In this document: in pieces, positions 22,108-34,425 of the stretch
Position numbering within the stretch: the first letter of the stretch is position 1
Layout: every line of letters begins with the position of its first letter
DNA from: Capitella teleta
Lineage: Eukaryota; Annelida; Polychaeta; Capitellidae
DNA: 64,000 nucleotides
Assembly: GCA_000328365.1 (NCBI GenBank)
Contig: KB299377.1
Coordinates: 8,668 to 72,667 of the forward strand
Direction: 5' to 3'
Program-made: the position numbers and the translations under genes
The notes under the pieces: generated by a model
Told to the model about the DNA's origin: nothing
Database searches by the model: none
What the model saw: the letters and a program-made list of their open reading frames with translations, nothing else

Positions 22108-23939
22108 TAGAAAAGTGGTTGTCAAATGGAAATTAAAAAATTTAACATTCCAGCTATTTATTGGCAGCAGTCAAAAAATTTAAACTAAATACTATAGCTA
22201 ATCAAAAATGGAACATTAAAGAAAAATGCCTGAAAAGTTATGTACTGATATAATTGTATCTCCTCAATATCATAAATGTGTCAGCACGCCCCAATTCAAC
22301 CACAACAATTCTGGAAACTAGAAATGTCTAAAATAGATTAATCATTCAGTTTAGGTTGGAATAATTATTGTGAGATTTAATCCCCATGGAAATTCCCTTT
22401 TTTGAGGGAGACATTTGACCTTGAGGAAGAAATTGGGGTCAGAACAGAATTGTATCATTAAAATTAATACTAACTTTATTTCATGAGCAAGCAACTTGAC
22501 ATTATACCATTCATGATTGGCAGTATAACATGAGAAGCTTAACTGTAAGACTAGAAGAAAATATGTTTAGTATTGATGAAAAATCAATAGTAGCTTTGAA
22601 TTTGTGATGATATTGACAGACCGGTATATTGCCAGATGAAGAGCAAATAGCTCATTATCAGGACTAATTATTGAATACTTCAAGAAATGTCCAAGTCTAA
22701 TTAACTATTCAAGTGTGGCAACTGCGCCTATATAAAATTTCCTGTAAATGACTATTCAAGCAGGCACCATGAACAGTGCAAGTTCCAAGCACTGCAACAC
22801 ATCTTGCTCCATATTTATGAAGAACAAGCATGACTGCACACTCCTAGAGGAAGTAGCAGTGAATGTCTGCAGAATAAATGTTGGATAATTGATAATACAG
22901 AAAAATTTTCAGGAAAATTATTCAGCAGAAAGCAATAATCAAAAACTTCAAAATGTATGTCACTGACCCAGGCAATCAAAGGGAATCAAGATCATTTAGA
23001 GCACAGATCCACATGATGTAGACCCCAGACTTGATTGAATGAAAATTTAGATGATTGACCAAGAGAGAGTAGTCCATGAATCGTGAGTCAATCAGGATTA
23101 TAGATATGCTGATCTTGTTTGAGGAAGTTACTATGGCCAGTATGGGTTGTATGGCAGTAGACATGGTCTGAGTAGTTTGGGATGGCCCATCATCAGATTG
23201 CTGCCATACATCATGACATTGACATTGCTCAGCTCATGCGCTACTTATTAACTTGCTAATTATTTACTAAACTACTTGACACTGGAGAGAAGGGTCTGGG
23301 CCAGTGAGCAGTGTCAGTCAGCCAGTGCCTGGCAACTTCCAAGTTTGAAGATGAAGGTGGTTTGGCATTAGTGAATGGTGAATGGCCAGATAAGCTTAGC
23401 TACATTAATGATAAAGCTAAAGAGAAGATTCGCAATTATCTTGAAAAAGTTCCCGGTGGGACATTTTCGTCGAACGTTAGGGGTGAATGCCAGCGATCAT
23501 GAGCGATGGCAACGGTTTTTGAAGCGGCGAACGGAACAAGCCACCATTTTGATAGCAGCAACCTCGGAATGGAACTGAAGTTTCGATGCTTTTTCGGCTT
23601 GCAAAAAAATTACCAAAACGCCATGAAATAAGTTAAACAGTAATAGAATTGTTTCATGAGGTTGAGGAGAGGACATATTATAATTTTCATTAATATTTCT
23701 GGGCAAATTCATGAGCATTTGAGTGTAATCTACACCAAGTTTTAACTCGTTTCGTGGCGTTGTCAGCCTAGCGTGGGGTGAGTTAAGGCCGGAATATTGG
23801 GCCTTAACACCAACCCACTGATAAGATAATGATTTGTATGGGAAGATTAATTATCCATTGTTGTAATTCGGCCAGTCACTGGTGTCATCTCTCACCTATG
23901 ATGGAAAACTATCCTTTTAATTTCAACCTCATGAGGAAC

Positions 23940-24120
23940 GCCATGGAACAATAACACGAAGCCGCCATTTGCAATGCTCACTCTGCGCCTGCGCAGCGCA
24001 CCAGAGCATGTCGGGAAGGTTGATCCTCACCGCTAGGGGGCGCACGCTGGTTTTGTTTATTTCACTGAAACTTGACATTTGTCCTACGGCTGCGGTGCGC
24101 CGCGGTCGAATGGTACAAGC
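23940..24120. promoter_or_regulatory. CpG-rich promoter-like patch (YY1-, NRF1- and CTCF-like motifs)
   Basis: A compact CpG-rich patch in AT-rich DNA contains GCCGCCATTT (23961-23970, YY1-like), TGCGCCTGCGCA (23984-23995, NRF1-like) and CCGCTAGGGGGCGC (24030-24043, matching the vertebrate CTCF core). It lies 5 kb upstream of the first NCOA6 coding exon and could be that gene's promoter. Motif matches only. Confidence 0.35.
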
Positions 24121-26029
24121 CAACCCACACCCTTATGAACACTTGTTTACCAATAAAGGCAACACACCACATTATCAATTTTCAAAAGACCGATTTTTTT
24201 ATGGGAAATTGGCGGCATCCACGAATGCCCCTCATTATTATTTCCAAGGAACATGGACAATTTCCAAGATACCTTTCATATTCCCACCACTGATTATTAT
24301 AAGGAGAAAGTTAGGGCACATGAGAGTGGTTCGTAAATTGTTCGAATGCAAAAGCTTATGACCATTTTGATTGATGCTGGAGGTGAGTCAGCATCGGACG
24401 AGTCTATTATTTTTCACACCCCCCGAGCTCTTGACACGAACAACTTACTTCAGAGCGTATCTATTTTCTATCTTATAGATGAATGGAATTACAATTAATA
24501 CATTTATATTTTCATGCTGTACACAAACCATTTCATCACATATCAAGTCCTTTCAATGCAGAGACTATTACGAAACGAATAATCAACATTACCTGACACC
24601 CCTGTTTTAGGCGAAATAATGGAATCCTCCTAGCAGCGCTCATATAACGTCACGGCGCTCATTACATGTTAACCATTTGCGTCCCGCCGCACCTGCAAAG
24701 CTGATCCATGATGCTGTTCAATGGTTGGAGTTATGGTGCTAATGGCGCTTGTTCAGTTGTTGAAAATTAATTTCCTTCGTGGATAACGCTCTCAACCGTG
24801 ATTTCGGATGTCTAGTCGTTGCGAGTGTTTTGCATGATTATTAGAGTATTCAAGTGACTGAAAAATAAATGGCCAAGAAACTGGGAATTTTTATTATGTG
24901 TACAAATATTTTGAAGTGGGTCACCGATTGTTCAACATTTAGCAGGTCCCAGAGTTAGGCTCATGTAATATTGTTATTATAAATCCATGTTTATAATCTA
25001 GGCATCATAAAATGTACACGTGTGCCCCTGGAAAACACGATAACATGTACATGCGTATACTCATACAGTTTACCCATAATTCCATCGCGCAGCGAATTGC
25101 TGAGCCAAATTTTACATCTCAACGCGTACTTAATTTTAGTTTAAATAAGTTCATGATAGATGAGAAATCGGAACTCTACGTTGTTCATGGGGTAATGAAC
25201 GTAATATCGATGTCGTTTTTCTTCAAAATTGCGTCGGACGACCATCGCTGATGCTGCCCATATACCGTAGGCCTACTAGTAGTCAAATAGTGACTTTCCC
25301 GGCGAGCCTGACGGTGCATTTCACGAATGAAAGTCAAATACCAGGCAGGACTCACGTTGGTTGTGATCTCCGGAAGATATACCCATGCGTGTACAGTTTA
25401 TGCACCCTCCTATCTTTACTCGCGGATTTTGTCCTGTCACGTAGCTTGGTCACAACACGGCACTTCCAGGATTCCGCCAACACTCTTCAAGGCAAAAGAT
25501 GGTCAAGTGATCACACCTATAATGCACACAGCCATCAATTAATGTTACCCTCACCGTTCCCGCATCGAACATTTCGGTACATATAATTATAATGATGCAT
25601 TTGTACGTTGAATCTGAACGTTGATCATCACTAGAATGTACATGCAAAGCTATACTCGCCGCCACGGACCTAATGCAGCGACAGCGCAATCGTCGGCAAT
25701 GACTAGTCTTGTAAATAAAATAAAATCTTATTGTCGATTATTAAATTTACTATGACATCTTCGAGTCGAGATTATTGGTGCAATCGCCATTTGGTTTGAT
25801 TTATTGAGTTCTATAGAATTAATAGCTGTCTGGCTCTTATTTTGCTCCTCACTTTTGTTGTTCGAGTCGTTGTTGTTGTTCTTCTCACAGGGATGACTTT
25901 CAAGTTTCAAGTCGTCTCGCAGCAACAATGGTGTATACATTATTACAGTTAGATGTGGGTCTGTTTACTAGTACGCATGTAACTTATGAATGGAATAGAC
26001 AGATCCAAACAGTTGACTGAATCTCGAAC

Positions 26030-26180
26030 CGGCGTCTTTGGTTTGGCAGTTTGATAACGTAGCTGTCGCGTTTGATCCTTTCTACAAAGCCAGCCGCCCA
26101 CACGCAGGTACACCTCACACGCTGGTCGCGGGGATCGAACTCACGCGCTGAGCAGTGCTCTCGCGTCTTGCTTGCTCAAA
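26030..26180 (-). repeat. Possible tRNA-related SINE fragment
   Basis: On the minus strand there are two B-box-like stretches, AGTTCGATCCC (about 26140-26130) and GGTTCGAGATT (about 26030-26020), in a locally GC-rich context. An A-box is not convincing. It is probably a degraded pol III-derived repeat. Confidence 0.25.
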
Positions 26181-26860
26181 CGGAAGCGAAATAATTCACC
26201 TTCTGACGATCGACTGAACTACTTCATTTGTATCAGTGATTACGTTGTACAGCCAGTTATTGAATATGCGGTAAATTGACTGAAATGAGCGGAATTTGCG
26301 CCCAGCGGCGCTAATTATCATACCCACGGCTTATCCTGTGCCAATCACCACGGATTGTTGCATTTATTGGTGGTCGTTTGGTGAATTCATAAAATTGACA
26401 ATTCAGCATTATCCTTGGTTTAGATTTGCTCGATGTCAATGTTACTTACGTCATGTGCAGTACGCACTTGCTAATATAGGTAGGTTGGTACAAAAGTCTA
26501 TATCCCGACACGAATGACCTGTCACCCAGAAACCCCTATTGTTCTCATGTGACACCGTCAGAACACGACATCATTCGATCATTTGCAATTGAGTTATAGA
26601 TATACATGTACACGTACTAATTAAGGCACAGGTTTTGGCAGGAAGTTGACATTTTGGCATGGCGCTCACCGAAATATTTCCAATAACTGAGTTTGGCTTC
26701 ATATCACCAGAACACAGTCCATTGAACGTATAAATAGTACATAACAGGTATACGGAGCAGGCGTTATGGGGAAGCCTATGTTGCGCATATTGGTGGGGCT
26801 TCTTAATAGTTCTCAGGAAAAATTTAAGTGCAAAAAGTTAAAAATTATTAATATTTACAC

Positions 26861-26891
26861 GTTTGTTTGTTTGTTTGTTGTTGTTGTTGTT

Positions 26892-26924
<33 letters not shown>
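26861..26924 (-). repeat. (GTTT)n(GTT)n(T)n simple repeat, likely retroposon tail
   Basis: GTTT units, then GTT units, then about 32 T. Read on the minus strand this is poly(A) followed by AAC/AAAC repeats, typical of a decayed retroposon tail. Confidence 0.7.
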
Positions 26925-27123
26925 CCCCACCCTTTTTGTTTTCATTTTATTGGTTCAATTGAAAACTTGAACTATGAAAATGCATGTACTAGTATGTTCT
27001 TTTCTCTGTTTCTTGCTTTTTCATGAATTCATGGACCGAAGATGAACTAGGCATGATGAATTTCAACATCAGTTTTAACTTTATTCTGTTCTGTTCACAC
27101 GCTCACAAATTGTTGTAATCAAA

Positions 27124-27419
27124 GATCAATTCGGTGCACATAGGCTTTTGGGCATACATAATCGGGTTTTATGGCTCCACCCAAACCAATCGGATGATAC
27201 GGGCGCCAGAACAGAAGGTGTTACGCAGTTGGGCGGCACCGCAGAGTCACCGAAGAATTACAATTATAACGAATTATAACAATTATAATTCACAATCATA
27301 ACGCCCGTGGCCTGATCGGGTCTCGAAGCCGGGACCTCGACCCCCACGGCCGGCATATAGGATTGCAGTCAGCCGGTCAAAACGACTGATCTATTCGGTG
27401 CATTGGCTTTCGGGCCTAC
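27124..27419 (-). repeat. Repeat unit bounded by direct repeats, SINE-like core
   Basis: A 32-34 bp sequence at 27124-27157 (GATCAATTCGGTGCACATAG and following) recurs in the same orientation at 27388-27419. Between them the minus strand has a B-box-like GGCTTCGAGACCC in a GC-rich block (27300-27360). This suggests a partly duplicated tRNA-derived repeat. The family is unknown. Confidence 0.35.
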
Positions 27420-28294
27420 TCACTATTTTGTAACGCTGTATATATTTCTGTTCATTTGTATTTATAATTTGTATATGATATCTTTTGATTTGTTGCTATA
27501 AATAGTGTTCTTCTTACTCTTCCCAGACTGCGTTCCTCTCCTGGTGAGTCTCCTCAGTCTTCAACCGCCAACCTGTGGCTTAAGTTGCTAAATCAATTGC
27601 TATCCACTTACTCTCGAGTCTCGACACACGTCTAAATGCATACTTCGTGTAACAGCTCGGTTCATTGCAGAACGGGCCGCATTACCTGAAGTCCAACTCT
27701 GGACTTTCACTTTGTTGTACTGTAAGAGAGCGTAGAGCACATACTGAAAACTCAATCCCATGGTGGCTTTGTGAACATGTAAAATTGTATTTTCCATAAC
27801 TGTTCATCATGCCAATTATTACCCCAGGTAACATGCTACATGTACAGCGAATGATTGAGAGAGCCTCATTGTAAACTCAATAACATCAAATCAGAGAATA
27901 AACATGAAAGCCGGGCTCAATCTCACAATCATTAATCTTACTCTTTCCAATAATCAGTTAATTACTAACCAATGCCATTGCAATTTTCCAGTTGTGCATC
28001 TTTTATGGAAGATGCACAATGACAATTCATGTTGCATCTTCCATAATTCACCAACTGTTGAAAGCTAAATTTCATGGTTGTGCACTGATGATAAAAATCG
28101 CACTTAACATTCGTGATCAAGAGCATATAATTTTAAACTTGGAATCTAGGTCAGAGTAACCACATAAAATCGTAGTTTATCCATTGCTGGGTGAACAAAC
28201 CAAAGTTTGGGCCATAGATTGAAAACTTTTTTTTTTTTTTAATTATGCAAATTATTTTATAAACAATCGGGAGTCTAAATGTATTTTACATGGT

Positions 28295-28300
28295 TTTATT
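28295..28300 (-). terminator. Poly(A) signal AATAAA for EIF2S1
   Basis: A minus-strand AATAAA lies 269 nt downstream of the EIF2S1 stop, after a block that is U-rich in the sense strand and contains a 20-nt homopolymer (28438-28457). Confidence 0.45.
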
Positions 28301-28568
28301 ATCATTAACACAAATTGGCGGTACATACAGACAGAAAGAAAAGAATCCTCCCTCTTTTAGAAATGAAATTTCAAATCCGAAGATGATGAAAAATAAAAAC
28401 CCAAAAATCTATTATTATGGAGCGTACAAGAATGGCAAAAAAAAAAAAAAAAAAAAAGAGAGAACAAGATATTATAACGAAATAGAAGGAATCAAGATAT
28501 TGGAAAAATATCAGTTACCACCAACGCGGATAAAAAAAAAATTAATAGAAGAATGAAAGGGACAGGAT

Positions 28569-30727
28569 TCAGGCTTCTTCCACACCAGCAGGCTCTTCCT
28601 CCTCACTTTCCTCATCAGATTCCCCTTCACTGTCCTCCTGGCTGTCATCACCGCTGATTTCCCTGTTTGCTTCTTCCAATTTCTCCAACTGTTTGGCCAA
28701 CTCAAGTTCATCAGAATCAGAGACAACTTTCGGCTGAAGAAATCATGAAAATGCAGCATATTCCCAGTGATATGTTTATTCTTCTCAAAACTTACCGCCA
28801 TTTTGATATTGAAGACCCCATCAGCCGCTTCTATTGATGTCTTGATCTTATCGAGAACTTCTTGCATCTTTTCCAAACCTTCAATCCTCTCCAAGGTTTG
28901 CGTGGTGACCACGTAGAGCGGTGGAGCGATCAGGTTGATCTTGATTGGCATGTCTTCAGTGGAGCAGTCCAAACCGGCCGTCAGAGATGCCTTCACCGCG
29001 TCCACTCCCTCATAGCCGTAACACGCAACTTCAATATCTTGAGAGGATAAAAATTATAATCAGCATCATACTTGTACTTCAGTGTGAGAAATATCAGTAT
29101 AATCTAAGGCTGGGCGAATAGAGAAATAACCCATCAGTATAATCTAAGGCTGGGCGAATAGAGAAATAACCCGCCAGTATAATCTAAGGCTGGGCGAATA
29201 GAGAAATAACCCGAGTAACGATTATATAGAACAAATGTGAACTTCTGACCTTTCTTCACTCTTGCCTGCTGATCAATTTCATCAAATGGCTCTAATCATA
29301 GTACACAAAGTAATTCTTATCCCCATGGCAACAGAACTATTGCTGAAAATATTCCCTAAATTATTGACTTGTAGTGAACTTTCAAGTGTGCATGTAATAG
29401 TATTTAATCTGTCGACATCGCGACACAAGTTTCAGCAGCAACTTTCTACAAAGGCTACTAATGCATTCCAACCAATTCCAACCAATTAGTCACCGTTCAG
29501 AGTGAAGGCGCGTGATGTATTATCAGTTTATCACTTGGTATCAGTTGGTGAACAGAGCATTGTTTTGGTTTAATGATATTGGAACTGATGCTTTATGTGG
29601 ATAGACGGGAAGGGGGAATGCTGAGAAGTTTGTTTTAATTCACTGTAATTGACATGGGCTCTGATGATGTTTGTTCAGTCAACTTGCGTTGCACACTATT
29701 TGGGTTAAAAAAACAAAAAGAAGCTTCGGTGGTACCCTACTTATCGCCGAATAACGAATAAAGAACACAAATATTCGCCCAGCTTTAGTATAATCACAAA
29801 AAAAGATATTTTTACAAAGTTAATAATTCAGTGGCTTAGAGTGGCCTGCAGGGCAGCAACTGACCTGATCGGATCTTGACCGCTTGAGGTGTGAGTCGCC
29901 GCCTGATGTTAGACAGAAGGACATGGTGCGTTCTCTCATCCAGATTCAACTCATCTAATACTTCTGGATTCCTGTGAAGAATAATTCAATTGGTCATCAT
30001 CGGCATAAGAAGCAAACAACTTACGTGACAGCATGCTTAAAGGCCTCGTAAGATGCACCAGCCTTTCCATATTTTTTGTCAAAGTACCAGGCGGTCTTTC
30101 TGTACAGCTCTTCCAGCTGCTCGTCTGAATCAAATTTCATGAGTTCTCCAACATGGCGAAGAATGCTGTTCACCTGGGAAATTGATAAAATTTAACAAAG
30201 CTGAAGATTGTGCAAATTGAGTTAAAACTTATTTGTTATTGTTCCATTATCTTGGTAATAAAACCCATAAATCTTCAATAATCAATAAAAAAAGAATCCC
30301 AAGATTTGAGACAAAAGGAGAAATATAATATGATCTGTCTAGACATCAAACTTACACATTTTGCTTTGGCAAATTTCTCTTCGCACTTGAGTACTTCTTC
30401 AGGGGAAACTCTCCTCTTGGACAAATCAATGTAACCTGTGGAATAAAAGTAATTATCATAACTTCCAGGATTTCCTTCAAGTCAATCACCTTTATCTCTA
30501 TCCACACGAATGACCACAACACATTCGTTTCTGCCGACCCGGATGAGTTTGTTGATGGAACGAATACGCCTCCTAGACAGCTCACTGAGCAGAATCATGC
30601 CCTCAATGTTGTTGTACTCCAACAAGTGAACATACGCTCCCATCTCAGCAATGGAACGCACCGTAACCATGACAACATCCTCAATCTCAGGAAATCTGTG
30701 CTCGTAAAAGCGGCAATGCAAAGCCAT
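28569..30727 (-). CDS. EIF2S1: Translation initiation factor eIF2 subunit alpha
   Basis: eIF2 alpha is the regulatory subunit of the eIF2-GTP-Met-tRNAi ternary complex. Its phosphorylation by stress kinases blocks eIF2B. Six coding exons: 30727-30490, 30435-30356, 30173-30025, 29971-29865, 29037-28796 and 28733-28569, giving 326 aa (human 315). The S1/OB domain opens the protein. [19 protein letters not shown] contains the phosphorylated serine (residue 51 counting Met) with its basic docking context intact. [23 protein letters not shown] and [15 protein letters not shown] mark the helical and C-terminal alpha/beta domains, and the acidic C-terminus is typical. A CAG acceptor a few bases before the ATG indicates a 5' UTR intron. 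Introns are 54, 182, 53, 827 and 62 nt. The 827-nt one contains a hAT element. Confidence 0.97.
29095..29213 (+). repeat. Three tandem copies of a 40-bp unit
   Basis: CAGTATAATCTAAGGCTGGG begins units at 29095, 29135 and 29175, with period exactly 40 and almost no divergence. The unit comprises the hAT target-site duplication plus its terminal repeat. Confidence 0.95.
29105..29787. mobile_element. Non-autonomous hAT transposon in EIF2S1 intron 4
   Basis: Terminal inverted repeats are TAAGGCTGGGCGAATA (left) and TAAAGCTGGGCGAATA (right, inverted), 15 of 16 identical. They are flanked by a perfect 8-bp duplication GTATAATC at 29097-29104 and 29788-29795, the hAT signature. No transposase frame is present. 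The left end is triplicated. Confidence 0.85.
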
Positions 30728-30740
30728 GATGGCAATTCTG

Positions 30741-31104
30741 CAACAGAGGAAATCAAGATCTTAGAATCAATAGCTAGCTATTCAAAGAGCGAGCATTACC
30801 ATGATACATGCTAAGCATAATGAGGATCTACACAACAATTCAAATTAATATTCCGTGTGAAAAAAGGTTTTTGCAGTGAAGTGTGTAAAAGGTGCTCCAA
30901 ACATTTTCGCGGAGGAGTTGCCATTTAGCGAGCACGTCAAGGTGCATTAAAAATACCCACCCATTTTTCATCTTTTGATCAAATGGCCACGCAGCTAGCC
31001 ATTAAAAATAAGTATTTCTCCACATATGTTAAATATTTGTATTATGTGGAAAAGATATATACCTGAGCCATCTGTTGCTGCCTTAAAATTTTGTCTTACT
31101 GATG
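30741..31104. other. Upstream of EIF2S1, 5' UTR intron or promoter
   Basis: Non-coding. The acceptor just before the EIF2S1 ATG implies that a leader exon lies here or beyond, but I cannot place it. Confidence 0.35.
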
Positions 31105-31112
31105 ATAATTTA

Positions 31113-31518
31113 TAGAGCTGGGCGAATAGTGCTTCAACACAAATAACGGATATCCGTGTTGTTAATATCCGACGGACACGGATATTTATGCCCAAACACG
31201 GGAGCATGCATCTGCAGCGTAATGCCCCAGAACCTGACACACGCTGTGCATGCTGAAGCCATGCCCTGCCTGCAGCAATTAAAGACACGCAACCTTGACA
31301 TGCTGCTGTCACACTTCTTGCTTCTTGTACATTTCTTTAAAAGAAACATTCAGAATAAGTTTCAAAAGGCATCGTACATGCAGTAAACTCGCTTGCTTGT
31401 CGATTTCCTGTAAATTTCCACAACTGCACAAGTCACAGATTATAAGCCTAAGATGCAAGCACAGTAATGTGCACTTTGTGCTACATTGTGCACTTTCAAC
31501 AAACATGATTTGGAAATA
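31113..31518 (-). mobile_element. hAT-type non-autonomous repeat, copy 2
   Basis: Inverted homologue of 1-449. It begins TAGAGCTGGGCGAATA at 31113-31128, the same terminus as the EIF2S1 intronic hAT, with ATCCG-rich subterminal sequence just inside. The other terminus was not found, so this copy is truncated or its far end has diverged. Confidence 0.6.
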
Positions 31519-32226
31519 TACAAATTTAATAACTTCATGAGGCGCAAGTCAGTTCATGGCAATTTTTCTGTAGAAAGTTTGATATAATTCAAATCGCTAA
31601 ATCGCCAAGTACATGTCCAATCAATTTCAAACATGGTTCAAGGACGAGAAAGTGATGTTATGTAGTACATTATGTAATAATTACGAGGCGTTATGTAATA
31701 AGTTGGTGGTAAAAAGTTGGAATCAAATGATTTTAATATAGAACGGAAGGCTGGCCACCGGCAACGGTGAGCGATAATAAGTCCTCGGAGCGAAATCGGT
31801 CGAAAATAAGGGAGAATTGTCAACGAATAAAACCAAATGTGGCGCAAAATGAACATACCGATTGAAATAGTCGTGAGTGTATTAATCAATTATGTGAAAT
31901 ATGAAACACTACAGCGGAATTTTGCGATTTTCATAAACACATGGAAAGGTCCTAGATGATGAAAGATTGCTGGCGATCAATACCGTAGGTTGGGTTTAGA
32001 TAGGTAGAAAAACGTGCGCGCTGTAGCAGTCACGTGAAGGCATTTGTTGCGCTGTCTCGCAAACTCGCTCATCCAGACCTGTCTAGAGCAACAAGGAATA
32101 AACACTGTGGCAAGACTTTGTGTGAAATAGGAAATTTTCGTTGCATTAAAATTTTGGTTTCATATTTTATTCCTCATCTGCCAGTATAAAGTACTATCTC
32201 AATTGGCCGTGTTATCATGGTGATGA

Positions 32227-32258
32227 CCATTGTCTAACGAGCAGACGACGCCACACCA
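32227..32258 (-). repeat. Dispersed 33-bp motif, copy 1 (copy 2 at 48809-48842)
   Basis: CCATTGTCTAACGAGCAGAC and following matches the complement of 48809-48842 with one gap. The sequence around the copies differs, so this is a conserved core of a short dispersed repeat, perhaps a SINE head. Confidence 0.5.
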
Positions 32259-33934
32259 CCAGTTCGGTCGGAGCGGTCAAATGGGTATTACACAATGGGT
32301 GATGACATGATAAATTTTATGTCTGGCATCACCCAAATAAAAAAAAAAAAAAAAAAAAAAATACATGATACTTACAAATTGTTAAATTAAGATAAAAAGT
32401 TGCCATGTTTTACCGTTTACAACCTACTCATATAATCACATTCATCCAATTATCAAATGCAGCAAAATTAAAGAAAATAGAAACAGATGTTCATACGTAT
32501 TAAACATTGTGGGCCGTAAGTATCATACGGCCCGCAAATGCGTTGCGTTCACATATGTGTGTGTGATCCGTGAGTGCGGGCCATATTTCTCATTCAAGTT
32601 GTAGTTTCTGCACTGACAACACTGGTGATCGCCACTAGAGGAAAACCTAAAATAAAATAAACTATTAAAACAATGCGGTGTTTGACCAGATATAAACAAT
32701 GGTTAATTGCTTCAGCAGGAGGCTGGGATTGCCTTTGTGCTAGGGGAGGCAGGGAAACGTCCGAGACGTTTTGCTGTTCGTCCCAACTAGAGGGATGAGC
32801 ACAGATTATATGCAAAACTTGTGGCAGAACTGGACGACCACCCAAATGAATACATATACAGTACTATAATAAGGGGCGGTAATAGAGGGTGGTCGCTTTA
32901 AGAATCCCAAATCAGTGAGGGAGTGACTTGCAATTACACTGAGATATGTGTACACTTCTATTTAATCTATTAGGTATCTGTATCTCCCATTCAGGTGCTG
33001 CTTGATTGCTCAATTTTCTCAATTCATGCACATTAAATTTGATTATTCTTTTTAACACTATACATTTGTATAGATAGTATCGCACTATATATAATAGAGA
33101 TAATTATTGCTCATTAATAACTTAATGATCTTAGGTTATAGTTATCAGTTAGTTACCAGTAACTTATTACCCAGTACATACAGCATATATATGCATTAAC
33201 CCGCGATTTGATGTCCCATCAGTTAAACTTCTACTAGTTTGACTGTAAAACATGGTAAAGTTTAAGAGTAAATCATGGTAAAGTTTAAGAGTAAAACAGA
33301 TGATGGCGTCTTTGATGAATTATATTGCAGAAAACATCAGTATAAAACCGGGTCAAGAATAAAAAATAATTGACCAATCTATTGCAAATTTCCAAAGTTC
33401 ATTATTAAAAGCCTAATAATGACTCTTGTCATGGTTTTCTCACATATAAAAAGGCACTGTGGACCCATTCGACCCCGGAGCAAATTGTAATTGGCCAGAA
33501 TCAGCTAACCGAAGTAAAAATGACCAGCCAGCTGCTTAAGCCACTTCCCTAATCAGATATAACGGCTCAGCATTGTAATCGGCGGCTAGCAGTGGCTTGA
33601 AATGGCTAGGTAATGGTTGTTATATCATCCTATATGTATTATGACGTCATTAGTTAACACAAACATTCGCAACTCTTTACACGTGGTACTAGTGGGATAA
33701 TTTGGATGCTTTTCAAATTCTATGATGTCCTACTCAATTACACTTTCTTGCTTTACTCGAGTTCAAGACATTTAGCACATTTCATAAACTTCCATAGGAA
33801 TGAATGAATGGGTGGAGTTTTACGGCACTCTGATACTAAAAGTATTATATTAGTGCCTCTAAACTTCCATAGGTTATTTCTACCCATGAACATCATTATT
33901 GTTGATTGATGATTATTGCTGATTCTTTTGACTA

Positions 33935-34140
33935 CTAATACCAGTTCTTGGGTTGTGTTTCTGCCTGGTTGGAAGCCAAACTGATGGGGCAGTGGAAATT
34001 CTTGACGAACAAGTAATTGTACAATATTTTGTGGACTAGTTTATCCAAGAGAGAAATGGGTCTGTAGTTACAAATGTCTTTTGGAGAACCTTCCTTGAAC
34101 AATGGCACAACCTGTGCTATTTTCATTTCGCAAGGCACTG
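33935..34140 (-). mobile_element. LINE reverse-transcriptase fragment
   Basis: The minus strand encodes PCEMKIAQVVPLFKEGSP, then NYRPISLL, then in a neighbouring frame HQFGFQPGRNT: the P..WK.A.V.P.FK.G / NYRPISLL / Q.GF..G.ST signature of non-LTR reverse transcriptases. It is a short degraded piece with at least one frame change. Confidence 0.75.
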
Positions 34141-34191
34141 TTCTTTCTAAAACGAGAAACTTAAAATGTCTAATTAAGAAGAAATCAGTAC

Positions 34192-34425
34192 CTTAACTAA
34201 TTGCAAATAAAATAATCAAATTCCACTAATTTTTCAGACCAACAAAAGCAACAAGGATATGAACTGAGTGTCACGAGAGGCCAAGAAATCAGAAAGGAGT
34301 AGCTTAACTAATTGCAAATAAAATAATCGAATTCCACTATTTTTTCAGACCAACAAAAACAATGCATGAAGACAAGCAGTGGGATATGAACTGAGTGTCA
34401 TGAGAGGCCAAAGTAAAGTGTTTTA
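34192..34425 (+). repeat. Tandem duplication, period about 111 bp
   Basis: CTTAACTAATTGCAAATAAA starts at 34192 and again at 34303. Both copies run to GAACTGAGTGTCA(C/T)GAGAGGCCAA, the second with roughly 20 nt extra. Confidence 0.85.

Larger units (their letters stand above)
22108..26860. other. Gene-free spacer with a promoter-like patch
   Basis: Mostly AT-rich without recognised genes. A CpG-rich patch is described separately at 23940-24120. Around 23341-23500 the plus strand is open and reads like protein, but no family is recognised and no splice context is compelling. Confidence 0.4.
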
